In this document: one piece after another, positions 54,533 to 63,605 of the stretch
Layout: each line of letters starts with the position of its first letter
Numbering within the stretch: the stretch's first letter is position 1
Assembly: GCF_044751345.1 (NCBI RefSeq)
Contig: NZ_JBIWXY010000001.1
Location: forward strand, 186,001-250,000
DNA: 64,000 nucleotides
Direction of reading: 5' to 3'
Source: Methylobacillus methanolivorans
GTDB lineage: Bacteria; Pseudomonadota; Gammaproteobacteria; Burkholderiales; Methylophilaceae
The notes under the pieces: model-generated
What the model saw: the letters and a program-made list of their open reading frames with translations, nothing else
Database searches by the model: none
Told to the model about the DNA's origin: nothing
Position numbers and translations under genes: made by a program

Positions 54533-55107
54533 TTACTCCCACTCCGGTTAGGATCTTTCAGCGATTTCTGCATCATGGTCCTTTCAATTTTTTTGAGTTC
54601 ATCCAGCTTTTGCTGCAAACCATTGGCTTTTTGCTGGTTTTCTTCTGCACGGCGCAGCTCTTCACGTAAGCGTTGGTTGAGCTTGGTTGTTTCCGCTGCA
54701 TTGTCACGGAGGATGGACACGATAGCGCTTTCTTCCTTGCTCAACTGTTTTTCACGCGCCAACTCATCAAGCAAAGGTTGTGCCTTGAGCGGGTCACGTA
54801 GCTTGCTGCCAGGGATGGAATAGATAATGGCTATCCGGGTTTTTTGCTGTAAGTCATTATTGTTATTGCTGCTTTTTTGCAAGGCTGCCGCTAATTCCTT
54901 TTTTTGCAGCTCTAACGATAATTCAGAAAAGTTGCTGATAAATTCCAGCAGGCTAGGCTCAGTGTGGTGTTCCTTGTGGCTATTTGCTTGTGAGGCTGCA
55001 GTGGGCGCTGAGGTTTTCTCAAGTGCGCCCGTTGATTGTGGCTGATGGGCACATGCGTTTAGCAGGGCACCCGCCATGGCAAGGGAAAGTAAGTGTTTGG
55101 AATTCAT
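54529..55107 (-). CDS. YfhG/QseG-like lipoprotein
   Basis: The 192-residue protein has a lipoprotein signal (LSLAMAGALLNACAHQ, with LNAC as lipobox) and then a long helical, charged region with coiled-coil propensity (about residues 110-185, KLNQRLREELRRAEENQQKANGLQQKLDELKK). Position between the kinase and the regulator, with four-base overlaps on both sides, identifies it as the counterpart of YfhG/QseG, an outer-membrane lipoprotein that supports the kinase. Sequence similarity itself is modest. Confidence 0.82.
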   Translation of the reverse strand: MNSKHLLSLAMAGALLNACAHQPQSTGALEKTSAPTAASQANSHKEHHTEPSLLEFISNFSELSLELQKKELAAALQKSSNNNNDLQQKTRIAIIYSIPGSKLRDPLKAQPLLDELAREKQLSKEESAIVSILRDNAAETTKLNQRLREELRRAEENQQKANGLQQKLDELKKIERTMMQKSLKDPNRSGSK

Positions 55108-56609
55108 GCAGTGACAGCTTTCAAGGGGAGGGAAACGCGGAAGTGGGCTCCGTGTTCCGAGGGCAATAAAATGATTTCGCCACCATGGGCATCTACGTAT
55201 TCCTTGGCGATGGAAAGTCCCAGGCCGCTACCACTGACCAGGCTTTCATACACACTATCACCACGGTAGAAAGGATCGAATAACTTGGCTTTATCTGCTG
55301 ACATCACACCAGGGCCGCCATCATGTACTTCGATGATGGCATGATCAGCTTGGTGCGTAATGCTGATACGGATGTTGCTGGATGGCGAAGTATATTTGAT
55401 AGCATTTGACACTAGGTTATCTAGTACCGAATGGATTTTTTCGTGATCTCCCACAATCTCGGTGGGGAAAAAATCACGCTGGATACCAATATTTTTGTTG
55501 CTGATGGTCAGTGAATAATCAGCCAGGATATCTTCTGCAAGCTTGGTCAGTGCGATAGGCTCTAGTTTTAACTGAGGTGCATGAAACTGCACGGCAGTAT
55601 AGTTCAGTAGGTTTTCTATCATTTTTTGCAAGCGCAAGCTGCTTTCACGCAGTATGCCGGCAATCTCGCGCTGTTGTGGTGTGAGAGTGCCACCCACTTC
55701 GTCACCAAGCAATTCACTACCTTCACGGATGGCAGTGAGTGGGGTTTTTAACTCATGGGATACATTGCGCAGAAAGCGTTGTTTTTGCTGATCCAGCTCA
55801 TTCAATTGTGCACGTAGCCAATCCAGGCGCTCACCCAGGTTACGCAAGTCGCCGGGGCCATCAATGCTGATAGGCTCGGTATAGTCTCCCTCACCAAGTT
55901 TGCGAATAGCCGCGTCCATACGCCTGATTGGCTGTGCCACCAGGAAAGTGATCATTAAGGCGACCAACAAGGCAACCGGAATGAGCGTGAGGGTTTGCCA
56001 GAGCATGATCTGCTGTGTGCGTTCGGCAGTCTCGGCGAGGATGGCGGATTCACGGTCAATCTGGCGATTGTTTTCGTCCAAGATATCCTGGGCCTTAGCG
56101 GTCAGATCGGCAAAGCGATCCACGGTTTCTTCAATCAGAGGAGCAGGATTAGCCGGGTGAACAACGCTCTGGAAGAGAGATAGTTCTTCATTGGATAGCT
56201 GGATCAATGCATGTTTCTGCCTATTGGTCATCGGCAGTTGATCGAGGTCTTGCCATGCATCTACAAATTTCTCGTGGGCTTTCTCGTAATTTTCCAGCAA
56301 GAGCGCATCTTCTAAGACGAAGTATTGCCTAGCACTACGCTCCATAAAGGTGATCTGTTCTACGAGCGCGCGGCTGGCGCGGGTAGCTTGTACGGCTTGG
56401 GTCACCGTATCGCGGCTTTGTGTCGCTAGGCGATCAAGATAAAGTGCCGCATTACCAAAAGCAAACAGCAGCGGTAGCATGGCGAGTGCAAAGCCAATAA
56501 GCAGGAGCTTGAGAAAGGATTTTGGGTAGGCAATCTGCAAAACTTGTATTCCGTTTCTTTTGTTAGCGACGCATGATGGACGAAGTAAGCCAAGGCAAGA
56601 GGCCTTCAT
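55104..56609 (-). CDS. glrK: Sensor histidine kinase, GlrK (QseE) type
   Basis: The 501-residue kinase has a membrane helix (LKLLLIGFALAMLPLLFAFG), a periplasmic helical sensor and a second helix (LIPVALLVALMITFLVAQPI). A HAMP segment, a HisKA motif (FLRNVSHELKTPLTAIREGSELL) and a HATPase domain (NLVSNAIKYTSPSSNIRI, GPGVM, GSGLGLSIAKEYVDAHGG) follow. It should phosphorylate GlrR. The start is uncertain: the first 30 residues precede the membrane helix and no ribosome-binding site marks the ATG at 56609. Confidence 0.9.
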   Translation of the reverse strand: MKASCLGLLRPSCVANKRNGIQVLQIAYPKSFLKLLLIGFALAMLPLLFAFGNAALYLDRLATQSRDTVTQAVQATRASRALVEQITFMERSARQYFVLEDALLLENYEKAHEKFVDAWQDLDQLPMTNRQKHALIQLSNEELSLFQSVVHPANPAPLIEETVDRFADLTAKAQDILDENNRQIDRESAILAETAERTQQIMLWQTLTLIPVALLVALMITFLVAQPIRRMDAAIRKLGEGDYTEPISIDGPGDLRNLGERLDWLRAQLNELDQQKQRFLRNVSHELKTPLTAIREGSELLGDEVGGTLTPQQREIAGILRESSLRLQKMIENLLNYTAVQFHAPQLKLEPIALTKLAEDILADYSLTISNKNIGIQRDFFPTEIVGDHEKIHSVLDNLVSNAIKYTSPSSNIRISITHQADHAIIEVHDGGPGVMSADKAKLFDPFYRGDSVYESLVSGSGLGLSIAKEYVDAHGGEIILLPSEHGAHFRVSLPLKAVTA

Positions 56610-56677
56610 CTTAAACTATCTTATTTGTAAGGGGCAGACGGTGCTTGTCCTACAAGGCTTAGAGAGCCAACTCCAAG

Positions 56678-56683
56678 TATAAT
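56678..56683 (+). promoter_or_regulatory. Consensus -10 box just before folA
   Basis: TATAAT ends 6 bases before the folA ATG and there is no Shine-Dalgarno, which points to a leaderless or nearly leaderless transcript. No good -35 was found. Confidence 0.5.
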
Positions 56684-56689
56684 GACGCC

Positions 56690-57175
56690 ATGGCTAAACT
56701 CTCCCTTATCGTGGCTGTTGCACAAAACCGTGTCATCGGCCTCAACAATACTTTGCCCTGGCATTTGCCTGAGGATCTCAAGCGTTTTCGTGCCCTGACG
56801 ACAGGGCACCATATCATCATGGGACGCAAGACTTATGAGTCCTTGAATCGCTTATTGCCTGACCGTACTACCGTGATTGTGACGCGTAATCAGGCCTACG
56901 AAGTGCCTGGCGCATTGATCGCGAATAGCCTGGAGCAGGCAATCGCCTTGGCAGCCAATGATAACGAGGCCTTCCTGATTGGTGGTGCGGAATTGTATCA
57001 AGTCGGCTTAAAGCTGGCCGATCGCCTGTATATCACTGAGATTGAGGCAGAGTTTACTGGCGATGCCTTTTTGCCCGAATTCGATTTGCAGGATTGGCAA
57101 GAAGTATCACGAGAGGAAGCAATCAGTGCGAAAGGCTTGCCGTTTCGCTATGTAACCTACGAACGCAGGAAATAA
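56690..57175 (+). CDS. folA: Dihydrofolate reductase
   Basis: This 161-residue enzyme reduces dihydrofolate to tetrahydrofolate with NADPH. The typical elements are LSLIVAVAQNRVIGLNNTLPWHLPEDLKRF at the start, HHIIMGRKTYESL, and IGGAELYQVGLKLADRLYITEIEAEFTGDAFLPEF. The proton-donor acid of the active site is in LPEDL. It recycles the dihydrofolate produced by ThyA. It is divergent from the glrK operon. Confidence 0.97.
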   Translation: MAKLSLIVAVAQNRVIGLNNTLPWHLPEDLKRFRALTTGHHIIMGRKTYESLNRLLPDRTTVIVTRNQAYEVPGALIANSLEQAIALAANDNEAFLIGGAELYQVGLKLADRLYITEIEAEFTGDAFLPEFDLQDWQEVSREEAISAKGLPFRYVTYERRK

Positions 57176-57197
57176 ATAAACTGCGCATCACCTTATC

Positions 57198-57228
57198 CTG
57201 AAGTTACCGGAGACACCGGTAACTTCAG
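57198..57228. terminator. Bidirectional hairpin between folA and the decarboxylase gene
   Basis: CTGAAGTTACCGG and CCGGTAACTTCAG pair perfectly (13 bp) around AGACA. No long T tract follows on either strand. Confidence 0.7.
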
Positions 57229-57238
57229 TGAGTCACAT

Positions 57239-59479
57239 TTAATTGGCGACGCAATCTACATAATAGTGGGCCTTGCCATCGACCACTTCCTTCACCAAGC
57301 CGTGTACATCTGTCTCGAACCCTGGGAAGCGCTCGTTGAACTCGCGGGCAAAACGCAGGTAGTTGATGATGACCTTGTTGAAGCGCTCGCCCGGAATCAG
57401 CAGTGGAATACCTGGTGGGTAAGGAGTTAACAAGACAGCCGTGATACGGCCTTCTAGTTCATCGATCAGTACGCGGTCGATCTTGCGGTGCGCCACCTTT
57501 GCAAAAGCATCGGTAGGTTTCATGGCCGGAATCATGTTGGACAAATACATTTCAGTAGTCAGCCTTGCCACGTCATTGGCTTTGTATATTTCATGAATCT
57601 GGGTGCATAAATCACGCAGGCCAATCCGTTCGTAGCGTGGGTGCTTAGCGATAAACTCCGGCAACACCTTCCAGAGCGGCTGGTTTTTATCGTAGTCATC
57701 CTTGAACTGCTGCAAGGCAGTCACCATGGTATTCCAGCGGCCTTTGGTGATGCCAATGGTAAACATGATGAAGAATGAATATAGGCCGGTTTTCTCGACG
57801 ATGACGCCATGTTCGGCCAGATACTTGGTCACGATCGCGGCTGGGATGCCGATGTCATCCGAAAATGCACCATCTACGTCCAATCCAGGTGTGATAATGG
57901 TGGCCTTGATCGGGTCGAGCATGTTGAAGCCTTCTGCCAAGTTGCCAAAGCCGTGCCAGCGTTCGCCAGCCTTCAGCATCCAGGATTCGCGCTCTTCAAT
58001 ACCCTCTTCGGAAAGGTCGTCTGGTCCCCAGACCTTGAACCACCAGTCTGCGCCCCATTCCTCATCTACCTTGCGCATGGCACGGCGGAAATCCAGGGCT
58101 TCCATGATGGATTCTTCCACCAGGGCAGTACCACCGGGCGCTTCCATCATGGCAGCCGCAACATCACAGCTGGCGATAATGGAGTATTGCGGGCTGGTCG
58201 ACGTGTGCATCAGATAAGCCTCATTGAAGAGGTCTCTATCCAGCTGAATATCCTGCGCATCCTGCACCAATATCTGCGAAGCCTGGCTTAAGCCAGCGAG
58301 CAATTTGTGCGTGGATTGGGTAGAGAAAACCATGGATTCCTTGCAACGCGGACGATCTGCGCCGATGGCATGGTAATCACCATAGAAGTCGTGGAAGGTG
58401 GCATGTGGCAGCCAGGCCTCGTCGAAATGCAGGGTATCAATCTTGCCATCCAGCATTTCCTTGATTTCCTCGACGTTGTAGAGCACGCCGTCATAGGTAG
58501 ATTGCGTGATGGTCAGCACACGTGGCTTCACCGTTTTGTCGCCGATGAATGGGTTGGCTTCCAGTTTTTTCTGGATGTTTTCCCAGGAGAACTCTGCCTT
58601 GGGAATAGGGCCGATGATGCCGAAATGATTGCGCGTCGGCATCAGGAAGATGGGAATCGCCCCCGTCATGATGATGGAGTGCAACACTGATTTGTGGCAG
58701 TTGCGATCAACAATCACGACATCGCCAGGGGCAACGGTAGAGTTCCAGACAATTTTGTTGGAAGTAGAGGTGCCGTTAGTGACGAAATAAAGGTGGTCGC
58801 AATTGAAAATGCGGGCAGCATTGCGCTCGGAAGCAGCGACTGGACCTGTGTGATCCAGCAATTGGCCCAGCTCATCTACAGCATTACAGACGTCTGCACG
58901 CAGCATGTTTTCGCCGAAGAACTGGTGGAACATCTGACCCACAGGCGACTTCAGGAAAGCGACACCGCCGGAGTGTCCAGGGCAATGCCAGGAATAAGAG
59001 CCATCTGCCGCATAGTGCGTCAGCGCGCGGAAAAAAGGTGGTGGCAGGCTATCCAGGTAGGTACGCGCTTCACGCACGATATAGCGTGCGACAAACTCTG
59101 GCGTATCCTCGAACATATGGATGAAGCCATTCAATTCGCGCAGAATCTCATTGGGAATATGGCGCGAGGTACGGGTTTCACCGTGCAGGAAGATGGGAAT
59201 TTCTTCGTTGCGGAAGCGAATCTCATCAACAAAATTACGCAGGTTCTCCAGCGCATGAGGAGATTCCTCAACGAACTCCTCATCATCAATTGACAGGATG
59301 AAAGCAGAAGCGCGACTTTGCTGCTGGGCAAACGAAGTGAGATCGCCATAGCTGGTCACGCCCAATACTTCAAAGCCTTCGTCCTCGATAGCTTTGGCGA
59401 GCACGCGAATGCCCAGGCCGGAAGAGTTTTCTGAGCGGAAATCTTCGTCAATGATGACGACTGGAAAGCGGAATTTCAT
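57239..59479 (-). CDS. Orn/Lys/Arg decarboxylase, fold-type I (wing domain present)
   Basis: The 746-residue PLP enzyme matches inducible-type basic amino acid decarboxylases: an N-terminal receiver-like wing domain (VVIIDEDFRSENSSGLGIRVLAKAI), the core with YSWHCPGHSGGVAFLKSPVG, FVTNGTSTSNKIV and the PLP lysine in STHKLLAGLSQASQ, and a C-terminal domain (LLTPYPPGIPLLIPGERF). Whether arginine, lysine or ornithine is preferred cannot be decided by eye. It would make agmatine, cadaverine or putrescine. AGGAGG sits 5 bases before the ATG. Confidence 0.92.
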   Translation of the reverse strand: MKFRFPVVIIDEDFRSENSSGLGIRVLAKAIEDEGFEVLGVTSYGDLTSFAQQQSRASAFILSIDDEEFVEESPHALENLRNFVDEIRFRNEEIPIFLHGETRTSRHIPNEILRELNGFIHMFEDTPEFVARYIVREARTYLDSLPPPFFRALTHYAADGSYSWHCPGHSGGVAFLKSPVGQMFHQFFGENMLRADVCNAVDELGQLLDHTGPVAASERNAARIFNCDHLYFVTNGTSTSNKIVWNSTVAPGDVVIVDRNCHKSVLHSIIMTGAIPIFLMPTRNHFGIIGPIPKAEFSWENIQKKLEANPFIGDKTVKPRVLTITQSTYDGVLYNVEEIKEMLDGKIDTLHFDEAWLPHATFHDFYGDYHAIGADRPRCKESMVFSTQSTHKLLAGLSQASQILVQDAQDIQLDRDLFNEAYLMHTSTSPQYSIIASCDVAAAMMEAPGGTALVEESIMEALDFRRAMRKVDEEWGADWWFKVWGPDDLSEEGIEERESWMLKAGERWHGFGNLAEGFNMLDPIKATIITPGLDVDGAFSDDIGIPAAIVTKYLAEHGVIVEKTGLYSFFIMFTIGITKGRWNTMVTALQQFKDDYDKNQPLWKVLPEFIAKHPRYERIGLRDLCTQIHEIYKANDVARLTTEMYLSNMIPAMKPTDAFAKVAHRKIDRVLIDELEGRITAVLLTPYPPGIPLLIPGERFNKVIINYLRFAREFNERFPGFETDVHGLVKEVVDGKAHYYVDCVAN

Positions 59480-59527
59480 GAGGCCTCCTGAAGGTAGCCT
59501 AGGGGGGTAATTAAAAAAGCGGAATAT

Positions 59528-59575
59528 AACACACTCAATTGCGCTGGATATGACAAAGGCGCGACTGAGTGTGTT
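59528..59575 (-). terminator. Possible terminator after dcd
   Basis: AACACACTCA and TGAGTGTGTT pair across 28 bases with an inner GCGC dyad, and a T-rich stretch follows further along the minus strand. Support is moderate. Confidence 0.4.
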
Positions 59576-59583
59576 GGCTTAAA

Positions 59584-60150
59584 TCAGATCTTGGGTAAGG
59601 TGACGCCGACTTGGCCTTGGTACTTACCACCTCTGTCTTTATAAGAGGTTTCACATTCTTCGTCTGATTCCAAGAACAATACTTGAGCACATCCTTCACC
59701 TGCATATATCTTGGCGGGCAGCGGGGTGGTGTTGCTGAACTCCAGTGTGACATAGCCTTCCCATTCTGGCTCGAAGGGGGTGACGTTGACGATGATGCCA
59801 CACCGCGCGTAGGTTGACTTGCCCAAGCACACCGTCAGCACGCTGCGAGGAATACGGAAATATTCGACTGTGCGTGCCAGTGCAAAGGAGTTTGGCGGAA
59901 TGATGCAAAAATCATTCTTGAATTCGACAAAGGAATTAGGGTCGAAATTCTTAGGGTCGACGATGGTGCTGTTGATGTTGGTGAATACCTTGAACTCATC
60001 AGCGCAACGGATATCGTAGCCATAGCTCGAGGTGCCATAGGAGACGATTTTCTCACCGTTCACTTCACGGATCAGCTTAGGTTCGAATGGCTCTATCATG
60101 CCGTGTTGCTCTGCCATGCGGCGTATCCACTTGTCGGATTTTATGCTCAT
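59584..60150 (-). CDS. dcd: dCTP deaminase
   Basis: The 188-residue enzyme converts dCTP to dUTP, supplying dUMP for thymidylate. It has the trimeric dUTPase-like fold with YGTSSYGYDIRCADEFKVFTN, RTVEYFRIPRSVLTVCLGKSTYARCGIIVNVTPFEPEWEG and the C-terminal YKDRGGKYQGQ. The upstream gap to zwf contains a terminator only about 20 bases from its start, so its own promoter must overlap that or lie in zwf. Confidence 0.96.
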   Translation of the reverse strand: MSIKSDKWIRRMAEQHGMIEPFEPKLIREVNGEKIVSYGTSSYGYDIRCADEFKVFTNINSTIVDPKNFDPNSFVEFKNDFCIIPPNSFALARTVEYFRIPRSVLTVCLGKSTYARCGIIVNVTPFEPEWEGYVTLEFSNTTPLPAKIYAGEGCAQVLFLESDEECETSYKDRGGKYQGQVGVTLPKI

Positions 60151-60172
60151 TGCAATCTCTTTCGCTGGAAAG

Positions 60173-60202
60173 ACAAAAAGCGGAGTGTCAGCACTCCGCT
60201 TT
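60173..60202 (-). terminator. Intrinsic terminator after zwf
   Basis: On the minus strand AAAGCGGAGTG and CACTCCGCTTT pair around a 4-base loop (60177-60202), followed by TTTTTG. It separates gnd-zwf from dcd. Confidence 0.82.
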
Positions 60203-60221
60203 GTTGCGTCATCAGAATGAA

Positions 60222-61700
60222 TTACTTTTGGTCGCCGCCGAGGGCAATGCTGTAGCGCCAGAACTGATCTTCATGCTCGAAAATCACCTTGGATGCTGCA
60301 GGGTCGCTGCTGCCAGCAGGATATTGGTGCACAGGCTGGCGATCCTTGGCCCAGGCCTCAATGACTGGGTCAACCAGGCGCCATTGCGCTTCTACTTCAC
60401 TAATGTGCAGGTAAAGCGAATTGTCGCCCTCCATCAGGTTGAGCAACAAGGCCTCGTAAGCATCAATGGTCTCATCGCCTTCCTGGCGGTTAGCACCATC
60501 CAACTCAATGGTGCGTGTTGCGATATCCAGGCCAGGAATCTTGGACTGGATTTCCAGCTTGATGCATTCACGCGGCTGGATGCCGATGATGAGCCAGTTT
60601 TGATCCTGGCCTTTGCCCAATTGCAGAGGTGCCTTCTTGAAGCGGATAGAAATGCGCGTATCAGCTTCGTGCAGGCGCTTGGCAGTGCGGATGTAGAAGG
60701 GTACGCCTTCCCAGCGAGGATTGTCGATGAATAGCTTGAGTGCCGCATAGGTTTCTACCACGCTGCTGCTATCGCCGAGCTCTTCCAAATAGCCAGGGAC
60801 TTTTTCGCCCTTCACTTCACCAGCGGAATATTGCGCACGGAACGCGTTCTTTTCCAGTGCATTGACCGGGATAGGGCGAATGGCTTCCAGTACCTTGATC
60901 TTCTCGGCGCGGATGTCATCCGGGCTTAAAGAGGCTGGTTGTTCCATGGCTGTCAGGGCCAGGGTTTGCAGCACATGGCTCTGGATCATGTCGCGCAGCG
61001 CACCAGTGGCATCGTAGAACTGGGTACGCTCACCGACGCCAAGCTGCTCGGTGTTGGTGATCTGTACGTGGTCGATGTAATCCTTATTCCACAAGGGTTC
61101 GAGGATGGCATTGGCAAAGCGTTGCAGCATGATGTTCTGCAATGCGGATTTGCCAAGGTAGTGATCGATACGGTAGATCTGGCTTTCCTTGAGGTGTTTG
61201 GTGATTGAGGATTGCAGCTCTTGCGCAGTCTTTAAATCAGTGCCAAACGGCTTTTCAACAACAACACGGCGCCAGTACTTGTCTTCCTGGGTCAGGCCGA
61301 CGCCAGCCAATTGCTCAACAATGGTGGCGAAGTCGGAAGGACGCACGGAAAGGAAGTAGGCCAGGTTCTGTGGGAACACGGCTTCGTTCGACAAGGTTTC
61401 CTTCAGGCGGGTGAAGGAGGTCGCATCATCGGGTGGATTGGCATGGTAATGATGGCGCTCAATAAAGCGCTCGAACACTGCCTGGTCATAGCCATTCTTG
61501 AACTTGGCATCCAGCATGCCCTTGATGTCGGCTAGCCATGCCTCGCGGGACACCTGGCTGCGGCCAACGGAAAGGATGGCCATCTTCTCGGGCAAGCGAC
61601 CTGCTTGGTCAAGACGGAACAGGCCAGGCATGAGCTTGATGCGGGAGAGGTTGCCGCTCGCACCAAACAGAACGAGGGTACAGGGGTCTATGACTTTCAT
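60222..61700 (-). CDS. zwf: Glucose-6-phosphate 1-dehydrogenase
   Basis: The 492-residue enzyme oxidises glucose 6-phosphate to 6-phosphogluconolactone. It shows the nucleotide site TLVLFGASGNLSRIKLMPGLFRL, the substrate motif YRIDHYLGKSALQN and the VVEKPFGTD stretch. It lies 63 bases downstream of gnd on the same strand. With gnd and pgl it completes the oxidative branch used in the dissimilatory RuMP cycle to oxidise formaldehyde-derived hexose phosphate to CO2. Confidence 0.97.
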   Translation of the reverse strand: MKVIDPCTLVLFGASGNLSRIKLMPGLFRLDQAGRLPEKMAILSVGRSQVSREAWLADIKGMLDAKFKNGYDQAVFERFIERHHYHANPPDDATSFTRLKETLSNEAVFPQNLAYFLSVRPSDFATIVEQLAGVGLTQEDKYWRRVVVEKPFGTDLKTAQELQSSITKHLKESQIYRIDHYLGKSALQNIMLQRFANAILEPLWNKDYIDHVQITNTEQLGVGERTQFYDATGALRDMIQSHVLQTLALTAMEQPASLSPDDIRAEKIKVLEAIRPIPVNALEKNAFRAQYSAGEVKGEKVPGYLEELGDSSSVVETYAALKLFIDNPRWEGVPFYIRTAKRLHEADTRISIRFKKAPLQLGKGQDQNWLIIGIQPRECIKLEIQSKIPGLDIATRTIELDGANRQEGDETIDAYEALLLNLMEGDNSLYLHISEVEAQWRLVDPVIEAWAKDRQPVHQYPAGSSDPAASKVIFEHEDQFWRYSIALGGDQK

Positions 61701-61729
61701 TCAGTGTTCTCTAATCAGGTTGGTCATGG

Positions 61730-61753
61730 AGGCCATGCAATGCTGCATGGCCT
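61730..61753. repeat. Hairpin between gnd and zwf
   Basis: AGGCCATGCA and TGCATGGCCT pair perfectly around ATGC. On the minus strand no T tract follows, so it may stabilise or separate the two parts of the message. Confidence 0.55.
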
Positions 61754-61763
61754 TTAGTTTTTA

Positions 61764-62675
61764 TTACTTGGTCTTGACGGCGTGGCCACCGAAGGCGTTA
61801 CGCATCAGGGACAGCAGTTTGTAACTATAGCCCTTGGAGTCCTGGCTTCTGAAGCGTGCCTGCAAGGCCACGGTCAGCACAGGTGCTGCTACACCTTGAT
61901 CTACGGCTTCAACGACGGTCCAGCGACCTTCACCAGAGTCAGCAACATAAGGCGCGATCGATGACAATTCCTGATCGTGTGCCAGGGCTTCTGCGGTCAA
62001 ATCCAGCAGCCAGCTACGAACGACAGAACCATGGCGCCAGAGCTCGGTGATCTGGGCCAAGTCCAGGTTGAATTCTTCCTTGCCCTTGAGCAGGTCCAGG
62101 CCTTCAGCAAATGCCTGCATCATGCCGTATTCGATACCGTTGTGTATCATCTTGGTGAAGTGACCGGAGCCAATCGGGCCTACATGTGCCCAGCCACGGT
62201 CTTCATGAGTCAGTGCTTTGGCGATAGGCTCAATGGTGTCAGCCGCTTCCTTGGTGCCACCGTACATCAGGCAGTAGCCATTCTCTAAACCCCAGACCCC
62301 ACCGGAAGTGCCGCAGTCAATGAAATCAATGCCTTGCTCTGCCAACCATGCACCACGGCGCTGGCTGTGCTTGTAATTCGAGTTGCCGCCATCAATGATG
62401 ATGTCGCCCTTGTCCAGCAAGGGAACCAAATCCTTGATCTGGTTTTCGGTGATCTCGCCACTAGGCAGCATAATCCAAACGATTTTCTTGGGTTCGCCAG
62501 ATAGCTTGGATACCGCATCTGCGACGGAGCTGGCTGGAATCATGCCGTTGGTCTGGGATATCTGGTTAACAGCATCCTGATTGAAGTCAAAACCGACGAC
62601 TTCGATACCATTTTTCAGGAGGCGGCGCGCCATGTTGCCACCCATTTTTCCTAGACCGATGATTGCAAGTTTCAT
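61764..62675 (-). CDS. gnd: 6-Phosphogluconate dehydrogenase (short, GndA/YqeC type)
   Basis: From ATG 62675 the enzyme has 303 residues, the length of the short 6PGDH class that is often NAD-preferring. It has the Rossmann site KLAIIGLGKMGGNMARRL, the decarboxylation motif DGGNSNYKHSQRRG, FIDCGTSGGVWGLENGYCLMYGG and IHNGIEYGMMQAFAEG. It converts 6-phosphogluconate to ribulose 5-phosphate, the formaldehyde acceptor precursor in the RuMP cycle. It is the first gene of gnd-zwf and is divergent from pgl. Confidence 0.95.
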   Translation of the reverse strand: MKLAIIGLGKMGGNMARRLLKNGIEVVGFDFNQDAVNQISQTNGMIPASSVADAVSKLSGEPKKIVWIMLPSGEITENQIKDLVPLLDKGDIIIDGGNSNYKHSQRRGAWLAEQGIDFIDCGTSGGVWGLENGYCLMYGGTKEAADTIEPIAKALTHEDRGWAHVGPIGSGHFTKMIHNGIEYGMMQAFAEGLDLLKGKEEFNLDLAQITELWRHGSVVRSWLLDLTAEALAHDQELSSIAPYVADSGEGRWTVVEAVDQGVAAPVLTVALQARFRSQDSKGYSYKLLSLMRNAFGGHAVKTK

Positions 62676-62823
62676 TGAATATTTCCTTGATGAGGATGAT
62701 GCCATCTGCATGGATCAGTGCTGCCTTTTGGGCCAGACTGATTTTTGATGCGATGGGCCGGGGTTGATAATGTTAAAATTCTCAAGATACAGCCCAGCAA
62801 TTATAACGTGAAGGTTTTATATC

Positions 62824-63531
62824 ATGCAAAATACAACACAGTCCCTGGTTATCAATGGCCAGGTGAGTCGATGGCAGGTGTATACGGCACAAGAGGCGCT
62901 TAACAGTAGCGCAGTCGAGCATATTGAAGCAGCTGCGCGTAATGCGATTGCCGGACATGGCAAGTTCAGTATTGTATTGGCAGGCGGCAGCACCCCTAAG
63001 AGTATCTATCAATTGTTGCCTCAGATAGAAACCGATTGGAGCAAATGGCATGTGTTCTACGGCGATGATCGTTGCCTGCCGCCAGAACACGAAGAACGCA
63101 ATAGCCTGATGGCACATGATGCCTGGCTCAAGCATGTGGCGATCCCTTCATCGCAGACTCATAATATTCCCGCTGAACGTGGGCCTGTTGAAGCCGCTCA
63201 AGCCTATAGTCAAACTTTGGGCGACCTGGGTAACTTCGACTTGGTCTTATTGGGATTGGGCGAAGATGGTCATACTGCCAGCTTGTTCCCCGGCCATACT
63301 TGGGATGATGCTCAAGCTGCCGTGCCCGTGTTTGGCGCACCCAAGCCACCGCCAGAGCGGGTCTCCATTAGTGCTGCCCGCTTGAGTCAGGCGCACGAGG
63401 TGATCTTCTTCGTGACTGGGGCGGGTAAGCAGGAAGCGGTGGATAACTGGCGACGTGGTGAGCCTATTCCAGCCAGCCTGATCAAGCCCAAGAATGGCGT
63501 GGATGTTTACATTTTTGGCGTGAACCTATAA
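62824..63531 (+). CDS. pgl: 6-Phosphogluconolactonase
   Basis: The 235-residue enzyme hydrolyses 6-phosphogluconolactone. It shows the DevB/Pgl pattern: FSIVLAGGSTPKSIYQLLP, WHVFYGDDRCLPPEHEERNS, LVLLGLGEDGHTASLFPG and GAGKQEAVDNW. It is divergent from gnd across a 148-bp region likely to hold both promoters. GAAGG precedes the ATG. Confidence 0.95.
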   Translation: MQNTTQSLVINGQVSRWQVYTAQEALNSSAVEHIEAAARNAIAGHGKFSIVLAGGSTPKSIYQLLPQIETDWSKWHVFYGDDRCLPPEHEERNSLMAHDAWLKHVAIPSSQTHNIPAERGPVEAAQAYSQTLGDLGNFDLVLLGLGEDGHTASLFPGHTWDDAQAAVPVFGAPKPPPERVSISAARLSQAHEVIFFVTGAGKQEAVDNWRRGEPIPASLIKPKNGVDVYIFGVNL

Positions 63532-63580
63532 CGCACTATGCCGTGACTTTTTTGGAAGCGCGGCATGCTCTGAATACAAT

Positions 63581-63600
63581 AAAGGCCCGGTAGGGCCTTT
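63581..63600. terminator. Bidirectional terminator between pgl and mrp
   Basis: AAAGGCCC and GGGCCTTT pair perfectly around GGTA between two convergent genes. Confidence 0.8.
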
Positions 63601-63605
63601 GTCGT

